Assembly: GCA_900546465.1 (NCBI GenBank)
Contig: URCX01000076.1
Location: forward strand, 1 to 9,378
DNA: 9,378 bases
Direction: 5' to 3'
DNA from: an uncultured Bacteroidota bacterium
Lineage (GTDB): Bacteria; Bacteroidota; Bacteroidia; Bacteroidales; P3
The position numbers and the translations under genes are program-made. The first letter of the stretch is position 1. The number at the start of each line of letters is the position of its first letter. Below, piece by piece: positions 1 through 6,821 of the stretch. The notes below the pieces were generated by a model. That model was given only the letters and a program-made list of their open reading frames with translations. It did not search any database and had not been told where the DNA came from.

Positions 1-10
1 CCGACGAATC

Positions 11-2095
11 ATGAAGAAACTATACATACCGACATCGACTTGCAACTTCAATAATATTTTGTCGAGCGAAAGCATTTCTCCAAAGGCATTCTATTCACTC
101 CGAAAGTTCGGTTATTCTCGGTGGACGAATATTCCGGAGAATGATAACGACAATGTAATCCTTTTATATGAAGAGCCATTTGCTTTTTCTCGTCCGAAAA
201 GCGATACAGAAGACCACCCTATGTTGGTGGAAATCGAAACCGATGAAGAGTTTCCGAAAACAAAAGTTCAGGGGGTACGTTATAGCGACCATACGATTTA
301 TTTGGTACGAAGATGTACTCGTTTCGTATTTTTCAACGAGCAGGATATGAGAACAACTCTTTCTATGTCGGAAACAAGTGCAGAAACAAAATTGGTCGAT
401 CTTTATAAACGGCAAATATACATTCTCGATTATCAACGCAGAACGCAGCAACAGAACATCAAGGTTGAAACAGGATTGAACGAAGCCGCGATAAAAAAAG
501 ATATTCGCATAAACAAGATGAAGGGATTGTTATACGGATACTATATAGGGGCATATCTGTCAACTCCGAAAGAAATAACGGAAAGGTACAAAAGGCTGAC
601 AGAACTCAAAAACATTTTCGGAGCCGTTGTTTCCTCTGAAAGCAGGCATCCGACCGGTGTGCAACAAAAGAGAATGGAAGAGATACTCTTTGAAATCAAA
701 AAAGAAAATCCTGCAATTACGGCATTGACACAATATTGCCAGGATAACATGAACGAAATACTTGATTTTGAATTTCAACTTATACAAAGCGGTTGGTCTT
801 ATACGAATTATTTTGATGCGGATGAAATAATTCGGGAATTATCCACCGAAGAGGAAGCGAAAAAAGCCTCCTCATGGTTAAGAAACGAGGAAAAGAAACT
901 TGCCAAAGACGAACAGAATAAGCGCAAACCCTTATCCGTTAATGCAAATGAGCTGATTGTTAAGGGTAATGCTTTGTCGGATATTTCCACCGCCCTGCTT
1001 CAAAATGAAGATGAGAAGAAGTTGGTGAAAGCATGGGTGAATGATATTTTCATATTGCCTGATTACAACAAGAATATAGCTTCTTTCAAAAGCGATTTGG
1101 CAACTGAAATCACACGTAAAGCGAGGGAAATTTTCGGAGATGCCAAATGGGAAAACAGTGATATGAAAATATGGTTGAACAATATGAGAAGATATATCAA
1201 TGGAGATGATGGGAAAATCGAATGGGGAAATCCATTGGTTGCTTCCATCACTTCAGTCCTTTTGAAAGGAGATGATATAGATAATCTCTTGGCTTTCATG
1301 CGCTCGAAGTCCGTATCCGACTATCGTATTGCTTTTGCATTTTACGGCATGCTTTATGGGTTTGCCAATCTCACCCGAGACTTCACCGACAACCTCTATA
1401 CATACAAAGACGATAAATATATATCCGAAGTATATAAAGCAATATACGAACAAACGCAAGGAAAACCTTTTCCTGCTATCTCTTTACCGGAGAAGAACTA
1501 CCGTTCTCCGTACTCGATAAACGGAAAGCATGTAACGGATTCCGAAAAGGCATCAGGTCTTGTGCAATGGAAAGACGATTTTAAGAAAATCATTAACGAT
1601 AGAAGAAGAAAGTTAGATGATCGAACTCAGCGGGAAGCACAGAGCGTAATCAATGCTTCTTCCAATCCTCAGGAATGCTACTATAAACTCGCAAACGGTG
1701 TATTGAAAAATAAAAAAACAGTCTTGCAAGCACTAAGAGAAAAGTTTCATTTGCAAGATACTACCAAACAACATCAAAAAGCATTGCAAGGAAATCTTTT
1801 TCCAAACAACACTTCGACCGAAACACATAAATTCTTTTACAATGACCTAATGGCATGGAAGCATATAGAGGATTTGATACCGCAAGAGCATAGTCTAATA
1901 GATCAAATCTATGTAGATTTAGAGTGGTTCCAAAATGAATATCTCAAAGGTGAAGCCGGTTTGTACAAGGACAATCCGAGAGACAACGAAAGCACTATAA
2001 AGCATTTCAGAAATTATTTGCAGCGCAAATCGTATAAGCAGATGTTGAACATAGATGTGATTATTAAACGTTTAAGACAGGTGTATGACAAATAG
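11..2095 (+). CDS. Large cytosolic protein of unknown function, first gene of a pair with DUF1848
   Basis: I do not recognise the family. The 694-residue product has no signal peptide or membrane segment and should be cytosolic. It is rich in charged helices, for example a Lys/Glu-rich stretch near residues 279-307, with scattered aromatic motifs such as AFAFYGMLYGF (441-451). The N-terminus (YIPTSTCNFNNILSSESISP, residues 5-24) is loosely reminiscent of the opening of some ADP-ribosyltransferase-like folds, where a substrate-loop Thr/Ser is followed by 'N..IL..g.isp'; I treat that only as a lead. A QGNLF peptide (593-597) resembles a degenerate sliding-clamp binding motif. The start is the first ATG available. 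The frame stays open to the window edge, so an upstream start cannot be excluded, but MKKLYIP looks like a natural N-terminus. The ATG forms ATGA with a possible upstream stop, and the 3' end overlaps the DUF1848 gene by 11 nt, so translational coupling is likely. The composition is more AT-rich than in the next gene, suggesting accessory origin. Confidence 0.85.
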   Translation: MKKLYIPTSTCNFNNILSSESISPKAFYSLRKFGYSRWTNIPENDNDNVILLYEEPFAFSRPKSDTEDHPMLVEIETDEEFPKTKVQGVRYSDHTIYLVRRCTRFVFFNEQDMRTTLSMSETSAETKLVDLYKRQIYILDYQRRTQQQNIKVETGLNEAAIKKDIRINKMKGLLYGYYIGAYLSTPKEITERYKRLTELKNIFGAVVSSESRHPTGVQQKRMEEILFEIKKENPAITALTQYCQDNMNEILDFEFQLIQSGWSYTNYFDADEIIRELSTEEEAKKASSWLRNEEKKLAKDEQNKRKPLSVNANELIVKGNALSDISTALLQNEDEKKLVKAWVNDIFILPDYNKNIASFKSDLATEITRKAREIFGDAKWENSDMKIWLNNMRRYINGDDGKIEWGNPLVASITSVLLKGDDIDNLLAFMRSKSVSDYRIAFAFYGMLYGFANLTRDFTDNLYTYKDDKYISEVYKAIYEQTQGKPFPAISLPEKNYRSPYSINGKHVTDSEKASGLVQWKDDFKKIINDRRRKLDDRTQREAQSVINASSNPQECYYKLANGVLKNKKTVLQALREKFHLQDTTKQHQKALQGNLFPNNTSTETHKFFYNDLMAWKHIEDLIPQEHSLIDQIYVDLEWFQNEYLKGEAGLYKDNPRDNESTIKHFRNYLQRKSYKQMLNIDVIIKRLRQVYDK

Positions 2096-3158
2096 AAACA
2101 GTGAAGCAAATGCCAAGCCGATGGTGATTACCGACCGTGGGGAGTGTGTCGAGGCGGTGGAACCGGTGATTATTTCGGCGAGTCGTTCTACGGATATACC
2201 GGCTTGGTATTCGGAATGGTTTTTCAATCGTTTGAGAAAGGGCTATTGTGTTTGGATGAATGTGTTTAACCGAAAGTTGACCTATGTTTCGTTCAGGCGG
2301 TGCAGGGCAGTGGTGTTTTGGAGCAAGAATCCGGAGCCTGTTCTGCCTTATTTGCATGAGCTTGACGAGAGGGGAATTCATTATTACTTCCAAATAACCT
2401 TGAATGATTATGTTTCTGAAGGCTTCGAGCCTAATGTGCCGAGCGTGGAGCATAGAGTGGAGGTGTTTAAGAGGCTTTCCAAGAAGATTGGCAAAGAAAG
2501 GGTGATTTGGCGTTTCGATCCGCTTATCGTTACGCCAGATTTGACGCCACGGATGTTGCTTGAAAGAATTCGCAATGTGGGAAACATGTTGAAGGGTTAC
2601 ACGGATAAGTTGGTGTTCAGCTTTGTCGATGTGGCAGCATACAAAAAGGTGAGGGAAAATCTTGTCAAGGAAACGTCCTGTTTCACAAAGGAGACGGTAT
2701 GTTCGGCAGAGATGAGTGAGGAGCAGCGTAAGGAGTTGGTGGAGGGCTTGGCGGCATTGCGTGATGAGTGGAAGAGGCAGGGTTGGAGGCTGACGCTTGC
2801 AACATGCGGAGAAGAGGCAGACTTGGAAAACTACGGTATCGAGCATAATCGCTGTATCGACGGGGAGTTGATGAAGAGGGTGTTTGCCGATGACGAAGAT
2901 TTCGTTTACTATCTTGAAACGGGCGAATTGCCGGAGCATAAGGGGCAACTCGATTTGTTCGGAGCCAAACACAGGAGTGCAAAGCAGTGGAAAGATAAGG
3001 GACAACGCAAGGCTTGCGGCTGCATGCAGAGCAAGGATATAGGAATGTATGATACTTGCAGGCATTTTTGCGTATATTGCTATGCTAATAAGGACAGAGA
3101 TTTGGTGAGGCGTAATGCGGCAAAGCATTCTCCGGAGAGCGAGGGCTTGATTGAATAG
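2085..3158 (+). CDS. DUF1848 family protein with C-terminal CX3CX2C (radical-SAM-like) cluster
   Basis: DUF1848 is a family of unknown function, recognised here by IISASRSTDIPAWY (29-42), FWSKNP (78-83), the YYFQITLNDY segment, WRFDP (142-146) and the C-terminal SKDIGMYDTCRHFC block. The C-terminus contains C311-G-C313 followed by C325-x3-C329-x2-C332-Y-A-N. The latter has the spacing that binds the 4Fe-4S cluster of radical SAM enzymes, but it lies at the end of the protein instead of the start of a TIM barrel, which would fit a circularly permuted radical SAM fold (inference). Q288-L-D-L-F292 matches the consensus bacterial beta-clamp binding peptide. At 357 residues it is somewhat longer than I recall for the family because of an N-terminal extension; Met13 (2121) is an alternative start. 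The chosen ATG overlaps the preceding gene by 11 nt, with AGG just upstream. No signal or membrane segment is seen. The reaction is unknown; DNA repair or modification is possible. The long reading frame on the opposite strand (2064-3128) is a shadow. Confidence 0.92.
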   Translation: MTNRNSEANAKPMVITDRGECVEAVEPVIISASRSTDIPAWYSEWFFNRLRKGYCVWMNVFNRKLTYVSFRRCRAVVFWSKNPEPVLPYLHELDERGIHYYFQITLNDYVSEGFEPNVPSVEHRVEVFKRLSKKIGKERVIWRFDPLIVTPDLTPRMLLERIRNVGNMLKGYTDKLVFSFVDVAAYKKVRENLVKETSCFTKETVCSAEMSEEQRKELVEGLAALRDEWKRQGWRLTLATCGEEADLENYGIEHNRCIDGELMKRVFADDEDFVYYLETGELPEHKGQLDLFGAKHRSAKQWKDKGQRKACGCMQSKDIGMYDTCRHFCVYCYANKDRDLVRRNAAKHSPESEGLIE

Positions 3159-3226
3159 AGACTTTCTCTATCCTTTTGCTTGCAATCCGAGTAATTTATA
3201 AACACTTGGTTCATTGTGTTTTACTC

Positions 3227-3275
3227 AAACGCCATTCTAATTTCCTGAAACGCCGAAAGAATTTTTTCAAACGCC
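3227..3275 (+). repeat. Three AAACGCC heptamers at exact 21-bp period
   Basis: AAACGCC occurs at 3227-3233, 3248-3254 and 3269-3275, so the starts are exactly 21 bp apart (two helical turns). The first two units also share an AATTT block at the same offset (3239-3243 and 3260-3264), so this is a degenerate tandem repeat and not only a recurring heptamer. The last copy is the 5' arm of the terminator hairpin, and all three copies are complementary to its 3' arm GGCGTTT. This may be a protein-binding array, a set of competing hairpin arms or decayed repeats; the sequence does not decide. Confidence 0.6.
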
Positions 3276-3308
3276 GTTCCGGAAAATCAGAAGGGCGTTT
3301 TGTTTTTT
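3269..3308 (+). terminator. Rho-independent terminator after the DUF1848 gene
   Basis: AAACGCC (3269-3275) pairs with GGCGTTT (3294-3300). After a G-G mismatch the stem continues as TTC (3277-3279) with GAA (3290-3292), leaving a loop of about 10 nt. The 3' arm runs into TTTTGTTTTTTG. It lies 110 nt past the DUF1848 stop and upstream of the protease promoter region, so it separates the two transcription units. The opposite strand lacks a matching T-tract, so termination should be in one direction only. Confidence 0.75.
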
Positions 3309-3387
3309 GTATTTTCAGAGTGATGGTTTGAAAGGGCTTTTTGTCGGAATTTATTCTTCGTTTCTCTTTCATGTACTTTGTTTTTTG

Positions 3388-3395
3388 TACCTTTG
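3388..3395 (+). promoter_or_regulatory. Candidate Bacteroidota -7 element for the C25 protease gene
   Basis: TACCTTTG matches the Bacteroidota -7 consensus TAnnTTTG and lies 32 nt before the protease ATG, predicting a short leader of roughly 25-30 nt. A clear -33 TTTG at the usual spacing is not visible (TTTC at 3367-3370 is the nearest). A near-direct repeat TGTACTTTG/TGTACCTTTG (3372-3380 and 3386-3395) overlaps it and could bind a regulator. The remaining intergenic sequence (3159-3427) holds only the repeats and terminator described. Confidence 0.45.
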
Positions 3396-3427
3396 GCGGC
3401 TGGTTTGAAATTTGAAAAGTATATTTT

Positions 3428-6400
3428 ATGATGAAGAAAGCAGTCTTTTTGATGGCTATGGTGCTTTTTGCCTGCCATTCGTTTGCACAGATTTTCATAG
3501 GGAAAGATGCTTTGGAGAACGGGAAGTTCACGGTGAAGGAGTCTTTGACGGATTTATCTGTTTCACAGACTTTTTCTTTTCTTGAGGCAAGGGATACGTT
3601 GATAGGTGGAGTGCATTATTGTTACCTGAATATGGGAGACAGCTTCGTAAGTGCCGGAAAGATTGCACAAGCCGACCTTCCTGTTTTTACTTATTTGATA
3701 GAGGTGCCGTTTTGTGAGGATATGGTGATTGAGGAGGAGGCAAAGGACAGGCATATTTTCGATTTGAAGAGAGGTGTTAGGCTTATGCCTAAGCAGTTTT
3801 CCCAATCCAAGCAGAATGAAGAGGTGCCTTTTCAAATGAATGAGGGCTATTATGCTCGTAATTCTTTTGGTGCTTCGGAGCGGGTTTCGGTGGAGTTCTT
3901 GGGAGTGATGAACGGTGTAAGGCTTGCCAAGTTGACGGTAAGTCCTTTGAGATATAATCCTGCGGAAAACAAGATAGAGTTTGTGGAAAGTTTGGATTAT
4001 ACGATTAAGTTTGTAAATCCCGACTATGCAAAGTCGCTTTCGTTGAGGAAGAAAACCGGAAGACGTTTCTCTGACTTTGTTTCGGCACGAAGCATAAACT
4101 CTAAGAATGTATCGGCAAGCGTAAATGCAAGCAATATTCAGCGTCCGTATAAAATGGTTATAGTATCGGACAGAATGTTTGAGCAAGCCATTGAACCTTT
4201 TATCAAATGGAAGACGCAACAAGGTTTTGAAGTCATAACGGCTTATACAGACAGCATAGGTACAAGCTCGTCTGCAATCAAGAATTATTTGCAAGTTCTT
4301 TGGGATAATGCAAGGGAGGAAAACCCTGCGGCGGATTATCTCTTGCTTTGCGGAGATGTGTCGCAGCTTCCTGCTTTTGACGGGGCTTATGCTTCGTACG
4401 GAAATTCTCACCCTACGGATTTGTATTATGCAGAGTACACAGGGGACATTCTTCCGGATGTTTTTTACGGACGTTTCTCTGCTTCAAGCGTGGAGCAAAT
4501 GCAGGCGATAGTGGCAAAGACCGTAAGTTATGAGAAATACGAGTTTGCGGACGATAGCTTCTTGGATAAGATACTTTTGGTTGCAGGTGTGGAAACGAGC
4601 GGTATTGCTCCGACATGCGTCAACGGGCAAATGAATTATGTGAAGCAGTATTTTGACGGTTTGGATACTTCGGTTTATTACAATCCTTCTTCGAAGAATT
4701 ATGTTTCGGAGGTGAAAGAGAAGCTCAATCTCGGACAAGCTTGGGTGAATTATTCTGCACATTGCGATGCAAATGGTTGGTATTCGCCTTCTTTCCAAAA
4801 GAGCGATGTCAATAACATGACAAACATCGGCAAATACGGCTTTTTCATAAACAACTGTTGCCTTTCGAGCAAGTACGATGATGCGGAGTGTTATGCGGAG
4901 AAACTTTTGAGAGCAGAGGACAAGGCTGCCGTTGCTGTAATCGGCGGTAGCGATTATACTTATTGGAATGAAGATTTCTATTGGTCTGTCGGAGCGAAGA
5001 CGCCTACCCTCAACCCTGCATACGATAGTGCAATGCTCGGTTCGTATGACAGAATGTTCCACACAAACGGGGAGTCGTTCGACAAGTGGTATGTAACGGC
5101 AGGACAGATGATGCAGGCAGGCAATCTTGCCGTCGAGTTATCGAATTCGGATAAAAAGGAATACTATTGGGAAGTCTATACCCTTATGGGTGATCCCTCT
5201 CTTATGCCTTACGCCGGACGTGCCGACAGCTTCGATGTAGTCATTCCGGAAGCCTTGCCGATAGGAATAAACAGTCTAAGCCTTGATAACCTCCCTGCTT
5301 ACACATACGTGGCATTGAGTATCGATGATGTGCTGATTGCAGCCGCACAAGCAGATGTAAACGGAAGTCTTGATTTGGAATTTGAAGCCTTGACTGAGAC
5401 AGGCGAATTGAAGGTGGTGATGAGCAAGCAGTTTTACAGACCGCTGATAAGCAGTATAAATGTGATAGCACTTGACGAGCCTTATTTGAAATTGTCCGAT
5501 ATAAGGTTCAAAGACACAGAGACAGGCTTGAACGTCGATAAACTGCAAGCCGATAAGCAATACTCCATAAGTTTGCAGGGGGAGAACATAGGTACACAGG
5601 CATTGCAAAATGCGAGAATACGTTTGGAATTGCCGGATAGCACATACATGATGAGCAGCGAGCATTATCAAATTGGTAATGTGAACCCCGAACAAATTGT
5701 AAACTGCAACGGATTGTTTACGATAAAGACATACGGAGCTTTGACCGATAAACTGCCTCTTGCTTTCCTCTTGCATATAGAGGGTGATAACTATGACAAA
5801 AGCGTAACGGTCAGAAAGCAAATAACGGCTCCTGTTTTGGATATTAAAAGCATAAATGTGCAAAGTCAGGAGGAGAATGATTTGAAGAGAATAGCTTTTA
5901 CGCTTTCCAATACCGGCAGTTTGGACGTAGAGGAAGGCATAGCTTCCATAGAGAGCCGCAATTCCACAATTTCTATCGAAGGAAATGCAGATGAAAACGT
6001 AGCGGCAATTTCTTCCGGAGATACTTGGAACGGCAGTTTCCTTTGCAGAACGGAGGGAAACGGCGAAATGCAATTTGCAATCACTTATACTGCGGGAGGA
6101 TACAGCATAAAGAAAGTCTTTACGGTTGATATGGAAAGCAAAATAGAGGATTTTGAGAGCGGAGAGTTCGCACAACAATGGCAGAATGATAATCAATATC
6201 CGTGGATAATCGATAGCAGTGCAGCACATAGCGGCATATTCTCTGCTCGCTCCGCTCAAATACCGAATAATAAAAGTTCTATACTTACAATCAACACTAA
6301 TGTTGTGGCAGATGACTCTGTTTCGTTTTATGTCAAGGTATCTTCCGAAAAGAATTACGACTTCTTCAAATTCTATATAGACGGTGTGGAAAAATTATCT

Positions 6401-6814
6401 CTTTCCGGAAATACAAACACGGCGTGGAAATATAAATCATTCCCCGTAAGTGCCGGCGAACATACTTTCAGATTCGAGTATGTCAAGGACGCTTCCGGTT
6501 CTTACGGCTCTGATGCCGCATGGATTGATGATGTGAGATTACCATTGCAGGGTTCTTGTGTAGGCTTGGGAAAAGTCGAAACCGATAATATAGTACTTGC
6601 TCCAAACCCTTCGGATAAGCAGACATGCATATCGGGACTTGAAGGCAATGTTAAGGTATTCTTGTTCGATGTAAACGGAAGAAAAATCCAAGAGATAAGA
6701 ACCTCCTCTTCTTCCATTGTCATAAATACCGAAAATCTTCCGGTCGGAACGTATTACATCTGTATAGAAACAAACAATAACTTGATTACAAAGAAACTGA
6801 TAATAGCAAGATAG
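3428..6814 (+). CDS. Secreted gingipain-family (C25, Kgp-like) cysteine protease with T9SS sorting domain
   Basis: Predicted secreted cysteine endopeptidase, exported by Sec and then by the type IX secretion system. Layout: signal peptide 1-20 (cleavage SFA|Q); prodomain about 21-238; C25 catalytic domain about 240-595, ending in GDPSLMPY; Ig-like domain about 600-680; two CARDB/Ig-like beta domains about 683-900; jelly-roll domain about 905-1040, starting DFESG and ending WIDDVRLP, as in cleaved-adhesin/MAM-like modules; T9SS type A domain about 1053-1128, with LAPNPSDK, GNVKVFLFDVNGRK and LPVGTYY. Likely catalytic residues are His445 (YSAHCDANGW) and Cys478 (NNCCLSS), with Glu389 in the place of the Kgp triad Asp. 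The WNEDFYWSVGA block (513-523) and surrounding sequence resemble P. gingivalis Kgp much more than Rgp, and Asp516 matches the Kgp Lys-pocket Asp, so cleavage after Lys is predicted (inference). Cys446 replaces the usual Gly after the catalytic His. The long haemagglutinin repeats of Kgp are absent. ATG at 3431 is an equally good start. The stop is 7 nt before the next gene. Confidence 0.95.
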   Translation: MMKKAVFLMAMVLFACHSFAQIFIGKDALENGKFTVKESLTDLSVSQTFSFLEARDTLIGGVHYCYLNMGDSFVSAGKIAQADLPVFTYLIEVPFCEDMVIEEEAKDRHIFDLKRGVRLMPKQFSQSKQNEEVPFQMNEGYYARNSFGASERVSVEFLGVMNGVRLAKLTVSPLRYNPAENKIEFVESLDYTIKFVNPDYAKSLSLRKKTGRRFSDFVSARSINSKNVSASVNASNIQRPYKMVIVSDRMFEQAIEPFIKWKTQQGFEVITAYTDSIGTSSSAIKNYLQVLWDNAREENPAADYLLLCGDVSQLPAFDGAYASYGNSHPTDLYYAEYTGDILPDVFYGRFSASSVEQMQAIVAKTVSYEKYEFADDSFLDKILLVAGVETSGIAPTCVNGQMNYVKQYFDGLDTSVYYNPSSKNYVSEVKEKLNLGQAWVNYSAHCDANGWYSPSFQKSDVNNMTNIGKYGFFINNCCLSSKYDDAECYAEKLLRAEDKAAVAVIGGSDYTYWNEDFYWSVGAKTPTLNPAYDSAMLGSYDRMFHTNGESFDKWYVTAGQMMQAGNLAVELSNSDKKEYYWEVYTLMGDPSLMPYAGRADSFDVVIPEALPIGINSLSLDNLPAYTYVALSIDDVLIAAAQADVNGSLDLEFEALTETGELKVVMSKQFYRPLISSINVIALDEPYLKLSDIRFKDTETGLNVDKLQADKQYSISLQGENIGTQALQNARIRLELPDSTYMMSSEHYQIGNVNPEQIVNCNGLFTIKTYGALTDKLPLAFLLHIEGDNYDKSVTVRKQITAPVLDIKSINVQSQEENDLKRIAFTLSNTGSLDVEEGIASIESRNSTISIEGNADENVAAISSGDTWNGSFLCRTEGNGEMQFAITYTAGGYSIKKVFTVDMESKIEDFESGEFAQQWQNDNQYPWIIDSSAAHSGIFSARSAQIPNNKSSILTINTNVVADDSVSFYVKVSSEKNYDFFKFYIDGVEKLSLSGNTNTAWKYKSFPVSAGEHTFRFEYVKDASGSYGSDAAWIDDVRLPLQGSCVGLGKVETDNIVLAPNPSDKQTCISGLEGNVKVFLFDVNGRKIQEIRTSSSSIVINTENLPVGTYYICIETNNNLITKKLIIAR

Positions 6815-6821
6815 CAGCAAA

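Noticed and set aside
2064..3128. Long open frame (354 codons) on the - strand opposite the DUF1848 gene
   Set aside because: The + strand frame encodes recognisable DUF1848 motifs. The antisense product has no recognisable domain, and its openness follows from the codon bias of the sense gene.
3227..3289. CRISPR-like or tandem array
   Set aside because: Only a 7-bp core is identical, there are three copies, and there is no repeat/spacer structure or cas gene.
3464..3478. Possible lipoprotein signal (LFAC) in the protease leader
   Set aside because: Phe at the -2 position does not fit the lipobox. SFA|Q just after is a good signal peptidase I site, as expected for T9SS cargo.
5276..6259. 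Open frame of 327 codons on the - strand within the protease gene, and a similar one at 3563-4411
   Set aside because: Both are fully inside a gene with clear domains on the + strand. The products are low-quality, with no family resemblance.
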